A stretch of 64,000 nucleotides of DNA, taken from Xiphydria camelus. Taxonomy: Eukaryota > Arthropoda > Insecta > Hymenoptera > Xiphydriidae. The notes beneath the pieces were generated by a model that was given only the letters and a program-made list of their open reading frames with translations, did no database searches and had not been told where the DNA came from. A program made the position numbers and the translations under genes. Positions 1 to 11,200 of this stretch are shown one piece after another (position 1 is the first letter of the stretch; each line of letters begins with the position of its first letter). The stretch is taken from contig OY783200.1 in assembly GCA_963678675.1 (NCBI GenBank), positions 2,926,501-2,990,500 of the forward strand, given 5' to 3'.

Positions 1-176
1 CAAGAATACGTATTCTTTAATCAAGAATGTGTATTCTTGAATCAATAATTTGTATTCTTGTAACCAAGAATATGTATTCTTCAATCAAGAATCTGCATTC
101 TTAAACATTGTCAAGATCGTCATGTTTTTGATCGAAGAAATATTTTTTTGACACTAGCAATTATTTCTCTTAGTGT
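1..176. repeat. MITE family T1, left-truncated copy
   Basis: Repeated runs of the motif AAGAATnTGTATTCTTGAATC are followed by the right terminal motif TGACACTAGCAATTATTTCT and CTTAGTGTA. The same right end occurs near 2850, 4245, 51270, 58980, 59265 and 59530. The matching left end (ACTGAGAGAAATAATTGCTG) is outside the window or lost. The ends are inverted repeats, as in a non-autonomous DNA transposon. No coding capacity is seen. Confidence 0.6.
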
Positions 177-1601
177 AAGGATATTGTTTGGGAATCGAAA
201 GTGTTTGATAGCACTTTGTCGTCTCAGATCGTTTTGTTTTACTTGGCAGAACGGAGTTGACTGATTTTCTAGTTCATTTTGATGTGATGCTTACCTTAGT
301 GAAAATGTAGTAGACAGATTTTGTTAAGAATAATAAGATGTGAATCCTTATACAATTTATAAAAATTAAAAAAAATGACAAATTTTGACAAATTCTCTAT
401 TTTTACAATTTTCACGCACATTTTTTATTAACAGAATCTATGTAATTTTGTGAGAAATTAATTAGAAATTGTCAAATACCGTTAAACTTTTTCAAACATT
501 TTTAATATGATATATCAACAATTGTAAGAAATTCATTTCATGAAATAATGCAAATTATGTCAAATATTGACAAATTATCGAATTGATATTATCAAAGTAT
601 GACAGATTTTCAATACAGATGATACCTAATTTCTGTCCAAATTTTCCAAAATTTAATACCCGGTTTTGACAAAATCCGCAACATTCTTACACCACATTTT
701 CACCAAGGTAGCGCTTCAGGAAAGAAATCCCGTGAAAATCTCAAGTTCTTTCCGTTGCCTTCGCTTTATCCTTTCTCCTTCGATGAATTCGAGCGCTCGA
801 TCCCCCCTAAAAATTAATCAGGATCGTTTCGTTTCACTCAGCAAAACAAAGTTGGCTGATCCGCTAGTTTAGATTGATTTTTTCATCATTTTGCACGCTC
901 TGAAAATGTTTTCAGTCCTTTAGCGCGAAACTCTACCGAATCTTTCGATAAAGCATCAGAGAATCGAATCATTTCCAATGATACGACCTCTTCCTGGGCT
1001 TTTTCGTTGTCTTCGCTCCACCTTCCTTCTCCTTTATTAACCCTCCGCGGTTACACGTCCGTATAATTTCGCAATGGGTACACATGGGTCAAATGGACTC
1101 AACCGACTTTTAAATAATAGCCATATGAACAATATCAAATTTAGTTCAATGTGATCAACGTCCAATTTAGACCGACAAGTTATGGAACACCAAATCATCG
1201 TGTCAACATGAGAAATGAAATGACGACATGTTAAAAAACGATCGTGAATATGTTGATGCGTGAAAAATGAGCTGCTTCACTTAAAGTGTCATAACGTCTT
1301 CATTTTTAGTTTTCTTAATAAAATTCACGGATGTCTTCATAAAATATGGTACTTTGAGGCAATAAATAGTTCTATAGTGCACGTTTCAAAAACGATTTTT
1401 CCCAAAGCCCGAAGAAGGTTCGCGGTACGAGTCTTAAGAAGAAGCTTTTTATTCCAATATCAGAAGAGAGTCTAGTTATGGTTGTAAAAAAAAACGCAGT
1501 CAGCTTCAGAATCGAAGCCTGGGCCAAGTGGACCCTCAGTGACCACAGAGGGTTAACCGCGAGCGCTCGATCGTTCTTCCTCTTCCCCGCGAAACCCCCA
1601 G
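177..1601. other. AT-rich non-coding stretch, probably intron of the gene ending at 1910
   Basis: No convincing exon is seen on either strand. The short open frames (666-872, 1260-1475) have no family resemblance, low GC and no splice context. The stretch ends in a pyrimidine-rich tract and a CCCCCAG acceptor at 1601, so it may be the last intron of a plus-strand gene whose other exons lie left of the window. Confidence 0.4.
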
Positions 1602-1910
1602 TATTTATCTCCGCGAGTCAAAATCTCCGTTCTCCCGCTTAAAGACGGTTCCGAGAAAGACCTGCCCGCCCTGTTGACGCGCGCTGAGCTCTCCACGAGA
1701 CAAATAGCCGAAGAGGCGCGACTGAGGCGCGGCGAGGGCATGGACCGCGCGCCGGTGGACACCGATCGCACCGTCTCGAACCCACCGCCGAGCCCCGTCA
1801 CGGACGATCCCGATCATTCCGAGCATCCGCCGGCGCAGAGGCAGCTGCAGGACTACGCCGACGATTTCCTCGAGATCGGCGTCGACGTCGACAGCATGGA
1901 AGTCTTCTAA
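1602..1910 (+). CDS. Terminal coding exon of an unidentified gene (3' partial)
   Basis: An open frame starts after a good acceptor (pyrimidine tract, then CAG at 1599-1601) and ends at TAA 1908-1910. It is GC-rich like the other exons here and unlike the surrounding AT-rich DNA. The frame enters in phase 0 and reads about 102 residues. It has a charged middle (IAEEARLRRGEG), a proline-rich linker and an acidic tail ending DFLEIGVDVDSMEVF. There is no usable start codon context and no upstream exon in the window, so the gene body should lie to the left. I do not recognise the family. It is convergent with the GON4L gene. The exon could be shorter or use another acceptor; the stop and the acidic tail are the most secure parts. 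Confidence 0.5.
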   Translation, partial: YLSPRVKISVLPLKDGSEKDLPALLTRAELSTRQIAEEARLRRGEGMDRAPVDTDRTVSNPPPSPVTDDPDHSEHPPAQRQLQDYADDFLEIGVDVDSMEVF

Positions 1911-2585
1911 GGCCGGGGCGCGGTGGAGGAGGCCCGGTTTTTCTGCACGCGCCGGGCGATCGAATTGCAACCGCGTCGATACGCGTGTAACATTTTTTCT
2001 ACCGTACCACCTAGTAACCATACGGCGCGACACACGCGCGCAGCTCTCGAAATAGATTTAGCGACGTTCAGTGGGACTTGTAAATATGCGCGAAGAGGAC
2101 TCGAGACGTTGACGTTGAAGATCGGCGAAGCGCGCGGAGCCTCCGAAGTACACCTGGATTCGGTTGATCTTTCTCCGGTGTGCACGGATCGCGTATCCGC
2201 GGCGCTTTAACTGTGGCTTTAGTAAGTTGGTTTTAAGAGGTCTTCGCCATCCGTCGATTTCTCCTTCGATCGGTGTCCCTGAACCGGCATAAAGTCGAGC
2301 GGTGGAGTTTTAATCAGCTTCGACCGCGGTTGTCTCGTTAGCTGTGAAGTTTTGGGAGATTTTTGTAGAGTTCTTTTTCGTAGGCTGAAGTGTGATCTTC
2401 GGAAAAGTATTGTACAAATGTTGCCCAATGTCCACGGGTTACGAGATAATCCTGATCGAAGATAATCGGAGTGGTTTCGCTCTGTCTTACTAATAGAGAA
2501 GAAATCGTGTATGAAAATATACCGTAACAGACTCTAAACTATTACCGCATTGACCTACTGGAGCATATAATAGAGTTTTCTCGCT

Positions 2586-2865
2586 ACACTGAGAGAAATA
2601 ATTGCTGGTGCCACAAAAATGTTTGCTTTAATCAAAAAATTGGTGTAATTCCAATATCAAGTCATGGTTTTCTTCGCGAAAGAAAATAATTGATGGGCTC
2701 GAGTAATTATTTCTTCCGCGCAAGAAGAATTTTGTTGTCCCAACGAAGGTATTCTTGAATCAAGAATGTTATATCGTTTGATCAAGAATCTGTATTCTTG
2801 AAATTTTTTTTAATCGTGTTCTTGGTTCAAGAATATTTGGTTGACACTAGCAATTATTTTGTACC
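2586..2865. repeat. MITE family T1, full-length copy
   Basis: It begins ACACTGAGAGAAATAATTGC and ends TTGACACTAGCAATTATTTT, which are imperfect inverted repeats. Inside are pairs of AAGAAT/ATTCTTGAATC motifs that also form smaller inverted repeats. It is about 280 bp long with no open frame. The family also occurs at 1-176, 3605-4260, 16424-16492, 50973-51283 and in triplicate at 58746-59543. Confidence 0.65.
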
Positions 2866-3604
2866 GTATTCTGCATCTCAGGTAGAACGAGATGGCGATT
2901 TTCAAAAAGTTATCTAAATGCAATACAAAATGTATGACTAATGTCTGTCCAAAATGTGACTTATTTTTCGGGCATCTTAAAGATATATTGAGTGTATTCG
3001 AAGAATAAGTCGCCTTTCAGACAGACATTAGTTATACATTTTGTATTACATTTAAATAACTTCTTGAAAATCGCCAACATGTTCTTCTACCTGAGATATT
3101 CCAAAACGCCCAACATGAAACTTTCCCAATCCGGTCCCCGAAAGTTTTACCGCCCAGGACTGAGACTGCAGCTCTCCTTAAAAAAGAAAAACCCCATGAG
3201 AAAATCGACGTGGCCGGCGAACGACGAATAATTCGCAGCGATTGAATTTTTATAAGATAATCACATCTGAGAAGAAAGCGGGATGGAAGGAGAAATGAAT
3301 TTTTCGTTCGCACGTGCAAAAGAGAACGTGTACAAAGATCGGCTTACTAACTTTTTGTTTCTTTTATTAGCCCATTACTGATACTGTACTATAATGTGTA
3401 ATATTAGATATTGGTATCGGATATATATATGAAAAAAAAAAGGAAGGATGAGGGTTCGCTGTTTTTTAATTGCTCGTTCGGTTTCAGCTGGAAGGGAAAT
3501 TTGGAGGTGCGAGGATCGCTTCGTCGCGATGAGGTGATACGCGTCTGGGCGGTGAAGATGCGAGAATTGCCTCTCTGCTCTCTCATTGACCAGAAATGTG
3601 CCGC

Positions 3605-4260
3605 TACGCTGGGAGAAATAATTGCTGATACCAAAAAAAAATGTTTTCTTCAATCAAAAATATGATATTTCAGAATCAAGCTACGGTTTTTTTCGTGCAG
3701 AACAGGGTGATTAGCGATCATGGAAATATCATGAATTTTTTTGCATATAGAAATATAAAATATTATGCAATTTTGTTGAAATATAAAAATATCGTGGAAC
3801 TATGAAAAACAAATTATTTACTATAATAACATTTATATGATTTCTAGATCCCCGAAAAGCTTCGCGTTATTGCCCGCGAATAAAATCAATGGCATCGAAA
3901 ATGAGAATTGCTCTTGGTATTATTGAAATAAAAATTTCCTCTTATTTTTGAGCTAAAAATTATGCACAAACACTTGCAAAATCATAGGTACGATCATGGA
4001 AAAGTACAGAGATCTCGTCTGAAAATCATAAAAATGTCATGGAAATGTATTGTCCCTAATCGCTGGCACCCTAAAGAAAATATTTGATAGGCTCGAGTAA
4101 TTCTTTCATTTCGTGCAGAAAGAATTTCTTCTTACCATAACGATATTCTTGAATCAAGAATATATTATATCCAATTTGACCATGAATCTTAAAAATTTAC
4201 AAGATCATGTTCTTGATTCAAAAAACATTTTCTTTGGCACTAGCGATTTTTTTCTCCGTA
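3605..4260. repeat. MITE family T1 copy interrupted by another insertion
   Basis: The left end (TACGCTGGGAGAAATAATTG) is at 3605 and the right end (GGCACTAGCGATTTTTTTCT) near 4255. Between them the T1 body is split by about 370 bp of unrelated DNA (listed separately), and T1 sequence resumes near 4074. Confidence 0.55.
3703..4073. mobile_element. Small inverted-repeat element nested in a T1 MITE
   Basis: The left end reads CAGGGTGATTAGCGATCATG. The right end, read on the other strand, starts AGGGTGCCAGCGATTAGGGA. These imperfect terminal inverted repeats bound the segment that breaks the T1 copy at 3605-4260. The interior is AT-rich with repeated ATCATGGAA-type motifs and no long open frame. 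Confidence 0.45.
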
Positions 4261-4504
4261 CCTCGCGTTCGAAACTGTCCGAAATGGAAGTCCGCTTCAA
4301 CGACGCGGATCTCCCATTCACACGCTCACATTTCTCGCTGTAAAACGAGAATTAATGAACGATCGATCGAATTTCAGCCCGGCAATTATAGGATTAAGAT
4401 TTATCCGACGAATAAAAATCGGAACGCCCTCGAGCTTGATCAAAATTTGGGAAACCGTCGCGGGAGTGATTCTTATCACAGGTACGAAATTTTGATTCGT
4501 TTTA

Positions 4505-4930
4505 ATATCACATTACAAGGGCAGAGTGAAAAGTCCAATACTTTTTAAATTAAACGCTTTATTTTTAACGAATTGTTCATTTATTTAATATCACATTACA
4601 AGGGCAGAGTGAAAAGTCCAATACTTTTTAAATTAAACACTCTTTTTTTATGAATTGTTCGTTTATTTTTCAACATACGAGAGCAGAGTGAAAAGTTCGA
4701 TACTTTTTTAATTAGACTCTTTTTTTTTTTTAGGGATTTTTCATTTATTTTTCAACATAGTCGCCTTTCCCCTCAATACACTTCATAAGGTGGATGCGAC
4801 AACAATTCGAACTTCAAATCGAATTCGAATGAGGACAGGGCATTGTCGTGGTGGAACAGAACTCTTTTTTTTTTTTCGTCAAATGCCGACATATACTCAT
4901 CTCGGACTTTTCACTTCGCCCTCGTATATA
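4505..4930 (-). mobile_element. Degenerate mariner-like transposon with tandemly repeated end
   Basis: The terminal motif ACAAGGGCAGAGTGAAAAGT occurs near 4514 and again near 4596, with a third variant near 4682, in tandem units of about 80 bp. The opposite end at about 4898-4929 carries the inverted form (GGACTTTTCACTTCGCCCTC). Read on the minus strand, 4863-4750 gives pieces of a mariner transposase: FHHDNALSS (the block with a catalytic Asp), LLSHPPY, then CIE-KGDYVEK before a stop. The Asp block is only about 15 residues from the PPY block, and the rest of the transposase is missing. This is an internally deleted, inactive remnant. Confidence 0.7.
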
Positions 4931-5266
4931 TTTGATACGTTCGAAGAAAGCGTACATTAATATATCTTCACAGTAATAAAAGAGAGAAAAAAATCATCAA
5001 CGACATTGCAGGTTCAATCAAACAGACCGGACATGTATACGCATGCGATATAAATTATTTGTACCATCGCTCTCGAAGTAGCACTTACAGTTTACTAGGA
5101 TTTTTCGCGAAGACGACGCGAAGGAAAAGTTATTTTGCGAGGGACCTCTCGAGGGGGAATAGGAGTTAAATAAGCCATACGACTATAGAATAAACATTTT
5201 TGTAATATAAGCGTTTCATTCCAGTCTTTTCAATCCCTCGCGCGAATTTCGGCTGCGCACAGTCGA

Positions 5267-8200
5267 CTAGACCATTCGCTGGAGCAGACTGAGCAAAAGT
5301 TGGCACCTTTCCTTGACCTGGAAGAAAGATCGCAATTCGTGTAGAGAAGATATTTGGATTTACGCTCATTTTTTACGAAATCGTCAGCCCAGAAAAATCT
5401 TTCGCCCCTTTCCATTCGCAAATACCTGCTGAACCGTCCGATCCCCGAGCTTCTCGCTGATGGCGCAGAAGGTGCTCTCCGAGTATTCCTTCTTGAGGCC
5501 CTGCAGGAGGACCGTGTCCTCCTGCCTGCTCCACGGTCTGTCGCCGCCCGCCCGCTCCGCTTCGACCGGCGTTTCTCCCCCGGAATCGCTGGACACTTCC
5601 ATCTTCTCCAAGTTCACGCTCAGCCGATCCTCGGCCTCGCCGACGAGCGACTCGCTCTGCTCCGAATTCGTCCCTGGCGCGGCGCAGAATCGGAATAAGT
5701 ACGATGGACAGATACGGAGATAATTCTCGGACGACTTACTCGATCGACAAGCTCCGCCGTCGCTCTCTTCCCGCTCACATCTGGCTGTGGATTCCGCGGG
5801 CCAGTTACCGTCGAGAAGCTGCCGCGAGCTTCCGGCGCCTTCCTCGGACGAGTGCGCCGCCTCCGTTTGATCCGAGGCGACGCTCCTCTGCCCCAGCATC
5901 GCCACCCTCTTCTCGGCCCGCTCCTCGCGCTTCGTCTTCAGCGGCGACGCGGATCGCATTTTGCCGCTACCGCTGCACGAGGCGGAGCCCTTGTGCGGCG
6001 GCGTCTTCGTCTCCTTCGCGGTCCTCCTGTGCTCCAGCGACTTCGGCGGCGATTTGGCGCCCCTCCGCGCCTTCGTCGAGGACGCCTCCTCGCACTCCTT
6101 CAACGGCGAGCCCTTGCTCGGCGTCGGCTTCGGCACCGACGACTCGCTCTCGCCCGACTCGTTCTTCGAGGACTTCCGGCGGCGCCGCGTCTTCGACGCC
6201 GGCACGAGCCGCTCGCTCGTTCGCAGCGAGACGCGCGCGATGTTCTCCAGCTTCTCCACGTCCGCCCCGGGGAACGTGACCTTCGCCGGTCGCAGGCCCT
6301 CCGACGTTTGCAGGTAGACCCTTCCGTTGAGGAACTGCAATTTTAGAACGACGATATTGATCGCACGAAATATTTGGAATTCATTCGAGCTTTTCATCAG
6401 TCAAATGTGCAAAGATTCTTTGGAATTATGAAAATCGGTGTAACATAGATTTCGATGAATAATCGCACGGTGATAACTGCGATTCAAGTTGCAGGCTTCG
6501 CAGTGTGTCCCTTATTACCATTTATTTCCCTATTTTTTTTTAAATTTGCCTTTGTTCGCTCTAAAACTTGTTATTTTCTCTTTTTTTCCCTTTAGAATCA
6601 ATATTTTTCCTCTAAAACCACCTGTTATTCAGCTTCTCGATTGAGTTTATCTTTTCATCTCATTTCAGATTACATGGAAAGGGTCAAAATGATTTTTTTT
6701 TTATAAAAAGGTACTATAATCTCTACTTTATCTACCTGCATCAATATTTCGTTTAGAATGTAAAAGCCTAGTTGAATTAATGTTTCTTACCGGAAACTAA
6801 ATCCCCATTACCTTAAATCCTATTGTGGTACTCAGATTAAAGTTAGGTAAGTACATATATGACATGAGATATAAATTTCTAAGTTACAAAAACATCCTTC
6901 ATTCGCTTAATAAATATTGGTGTTTCATTGTACATCTTAAAGAATTGTTTCTTTTCAAAACCACTGCACGTTTCTAATTTCTGGTAAATCTCCTTTTTTA
7001 ATCAAAATTTCCCCCTTTTTTGCTCAAAATGAATGAAATAAATAGGGGCTGTGAAGCCTGCAATTGACAAGAGAAAAATTCACCGAAAATAGCTTCTTTA
7101 ACATTGAAAAGTAATACGGTTGAGCCGTAAAAAAAGTAGGATAATTATTCAAAAATCACCAAAGTTATTTTCCAGCTTATATACGAAAATCAATCGACGC
7201 AGTTAAAAAACGTACCCTCGTGCCGCAAGAGACGCAATGTTCGCTCCTGGTCTTCAGGCTCGGCTCGTCCAAGTTGTGACACTCGCACTTGCAGTTGTCG
7301 CCGCCGTAAGGATCCTCCTGCGGCGTCGACAAGGGCATCTCGATGTTCTCGTACAACTCCGAGGCGTCCTCCGCGTACACCTTGTTTTTGTCGTGCGGTC
7401 CCAAGGGACACGTCAGGTTTTCGAACATGTGCGGCGCGAATAAGCTGGTAATCGTGCGAGTGTTGCGTTACAGTGTCAGTCGTCGCGTAAGTACAATTTA
7501 TTTTACGCTTTAACGTTCATTTTTAATGCCCTAAACCTCCTCGTGTCTTCATAAGTAATAAATGATAACATATAACACATATTTTAGAATTGTTTAGTAT
7601 TACATGCATAATTTCGGAATGTCAATTTTTCTCCTCACCTGTGATTATCGTTACAAAATATGAAACATTCCGATCAAGGACTACATTATTGCGGCATTTT
7701 AATCGTTTCCTCGCATCTCGCAAATTCAAAAATCAAGGAAAAACGAGTGATTTGAGTCCAGAAAACCGGGAACACTGTTCGCGTAAATTAAGACTGTACG
7801 AGACACAGATGTTTCCGTTCCATTAATTCGCACAAACATATTTATAAAGAGCCGCTCTCGTAAGGAAAACTCATCTCACCTCTCCGGCGGCTTGCCGCTC
7901 GGCAGGACCTGCAGGAACATATCCATCACCAGGGGATGCCCCTTCAGGACGGGCCCCATCACCGCGTGCGCCTTCTCGATCGTCGCGTACGGATCCGAGG
8001 CCAGTTGCGTGATCGCCTGCATGATCTTGGCGAGTCGCGACGGCTGCTTCGTGAAGTAAATCTGCGCGACGTGGACGAACTCGCTCATCTTCCGCAGCAT
8101 CGCGTGCTCCACCGACTTCTCGATCATCGCCGCCTGGTGGGGCTTGAGGAAGAGCAGGAAGTCGGTGCGCAGCTCCGGGTGGTCCTCGAGCTTCTCGCAT

Positions 8201-11200
8201 ACCTCGCGGTACAGCTCTATCGTGACGCGGTCCTTCTCCGCGCCGTGTCGCTCCTTGATCGCCTTCGCCTCGACGTACGCGAGCTCGTCCTCCTCGCGGT
8301 GCTCCGACGGCGAGTCGCTCTGCGACAACTCCTCGGCCTCCTGCTGGGCGATCGACTCGAGCCTCTCGCCGTAGTCGAGGCACAGCTTGACGACCGCCTT
8401 GAAGGTCTCGGGATTGCTCGACTCCAGCTTCGTGTGCAGCTTCTGCAGGCAGGAGGCGGCGAACTCTGCGAACGGGGCGAATGGACTTTTTTTTCGGGGA
8501 AACCTTTTCAGAGGGATTTTCGCTTCCGGAGGCCGGGGAACTCACTGGTCGCTCTCTCCTCTTGGCTCATCTCGTTCTCCGCTTCGAAGAGCCGCTTGAT
8601 GTTCTCCAACTCGCGCGCCTGCTTCGCCTTCTTCCGGCTCGTCGTCTGCTTCTTTATCGTCGTGCTCGCCAGCATCAGCTCGGCTATCTCGTCCTCGTTG
8701 TCCTGTGTCGAGGCAATATATATTTGGCAATTTCGTTTTTCTCACGCCGTCAATTCAGAGCGAACTCTCTCTCGCGGAAAGTTCGACTCTGCCATAGACT
8801 CTGAAAGACGACGAATCTCTCACCCCCTTCGTGGAAACGGAAGTCGCGTCGGAGCCCTTCTGCGGGTTCCTCTTCCCGCGCGGCTTCGCGACGCCGTAGT
8901 TGGCCGAGGGGCCCTTCGAGCCCAAGACCTGCGCCATCAGCTTCATGTTCTGCGCGCTGCGGATCTTCGCCAGCCGCGGCGTGGTTTTCCTCAGCCCGGC
9001 GACGCTCCTCTCGTCGTCGTCGTCGCCGCCGCCGCGGTCCCGCTCATCCTTTGAGCAGCGGGCGGCCGATCGCGAGCGATCGCTGTCTTCGTCCGTCTCG
9101 GCTTCGACGCTCGGCAAGGAATCCGTCGACTTGGCGTTCGCGCGAATCGTCGGCATCATGTTGACGATCGGATTGCGCAGGGCGGGGTCGATCGAGAGCG
9201 TCGACAAGTCCGAGGGCGCGAAATCGACGTCCGGATCGCTGTGGAAGTCGGACTTCGCGAGGCTCTTGCACTGCTCGAGGAGGCGCGCTCGTAACTCCGA
9301 GTTTTCCGTTACCACCTGCGCGGAAAGTCGCTCGTTTGTTACGGGGGGCTTAACACTGTAGACTCTGGGTCAGAACTTCGATTATCCGCGAGGTTTTTGT
9401 CGAAATTGGTAGAATACTTTTTTGTAGAACACACGCAGTATGAGCCAAAAGTCCACGGATAACGAGATAATCGCCCGCCGGAACGACCGTTCGGTAGTTC
9501 GAGCGTCAAAGAAATAACACGAACGTTGAACGCACCCCCTTGAGGTAATTTCGCCACCGCTCGGGCAGCTGATCGATCGGCCGATCCTTCGGCGCTCTCA
9601 ACTCCACGTTCCGCGTGATGCAGTGGATCGTCTTCGGGGCGTTTCCGGTGACGAAGTAGTGCTGCGAATGAAACATTCCCCTCAACGAACGTTCTGCTTA
9701 CCCTCCCCGAAACGTCGAAACGGCTGCCACACGCGTACCTTGATCGGATTCGGGCGCGATGTCCGCCGAATCTTCTCGATGTACCTGAACAACGCCTGCA
9801 CCCCGCGACAGGGAACCAGGTATTGGGCGATCAGCTTCACCGCGTCCATGAGGTAGATCCTCTGGCTCTTCGTGAACTTGCTCGACATCGACTGCGCGAA
9901 CGGTACGAACTGTTCCAAGCCGATCGCGATCAAACTTCGACGATAAAAAGGGGCGAATGAATCTTAGATTTCTCCCTCGGCGACGGAAGAAGCGTCGGAA
10001 ATTCATTTCGACTTTGCGAATTTTCGAGGAGTGAAACGCAACGGAACTCACTTCTCCTCGGCGGCCAGGTACTTCGTCTTGAAGTACTTGGCAAGCTCGC
10101 ATCGGAGCGGAGCCTTCGGCAGCAACTGCGGATACATCAGCGCCTCGCTCTCGACGAAGAGCTCCTCCAAGGCCGGGTGAAATTGCGGGACGTGCTTCAG
10201 CTTCTTCTTCAGGCACAGCCTCCCCAGCACGACCTCCTCCGACATCAGTCTCGCGTAGTCCTCGCGGAACTTCGGGTCGACGAACTTCGCCTCCCAGTCG
10301 GCGACGAGGCGGAGCGCGGCGGAGAGGTTCACCGTGTTGAACGCGGAGTCGGGTCCGTTGCTCAGGTATCTGATGCAGACGGGAGGATCGTCCTTTCTCG
10401 TTTGGTGTTATTTTTTTTATCGCCCCTCTGCGGGACGACGTTTTGCTTTTCGATAGCAGTCAATTTTGAATGTAGAATGAAAAATAGATTCTTTGTTTAA
10501 AAGAAAGCGAGGAATGGGTTCCCTGATGGGACAAATTTTCCAACAACTTTCTCAAAAACTGAGATATTTTTACTTTTTTCTTATTTTCTGTAGTAACTGG
10601 AATATTTCCAGACGTTTTCAGGACTGCATCAGAGTTTGTCGGAGAGAGTCAGAGAAATGACGAAAAATTAAAACTATCCTACGACATGATAAAAGTTCAG
10701 AATTGACATTACATCCTGACGTAATTTCAACTCACTGAATTATTATTACGTCGGGACATCATTTCAATTCATTTTTATAAATGACAATTCATATTTGCCA
10801 ACTTTTTATCTGTGCCATTAAAAAGCAAAACGACGTGCCATATCCCTCCGCGACTCGTGACTTTTTGCTTTTCATGGAGGAGGAAACTCGTCGGACGCGA
10901 AGAGACTCGGATCCGTACTCGATGCGAATTATCACGATCCAAAGTCCTTTTCCGCCTTTGAGCGTTTGATCGCGTCGATCCGATATCAGTCCAATGTTCG
11001 AATATCCGACTCGGAAGAGCGACGCTCGTTTCTCCGCCTTTCGCGGCACATACTTTACACAAAACAAAGTTCATCTTGTGTAGTAAAATATCCGCAGCTT
11101 CTCCAAGCGGCGCTACGATCATCCCGATTAACTTTGCCACTCGCAATCAGCGAGCGGCACCGTGAAAATCTCCGAGAAAAAAAGATGATCCCCTACCTTA

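Larger units (their letters stand above)
1911..4504. other. Intergenic: 3' untranslated region plus MITE copies
   Basis: The first few hundred bases remain moderately GC-rich and are probably the 3' UTR of the gene ending at 1910. The rest is AT-rich with two T1 MITE copies (listed separately). Open frames at 2992-3231, 3411-3665 and 4113-4548 fall wholly or partly in repeats and show no protein family signal. Confidence 0.4.

Noticed and set aside
5704..6346. Overlapping plus-strand frames of 191 and 164 residues
   Set aside because: Arg/Ser/Pro-rich shadows of GON4L exon 13 in the opposite direction.
7936..9054. 372-residue plus-strand open frame
   Set aside because: It is antisense to GON4L exons 9-11. 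Its Leu/Arg-rich composition is the complement of GC-rich coding DNA, and it crosses splice sites of the real gene.
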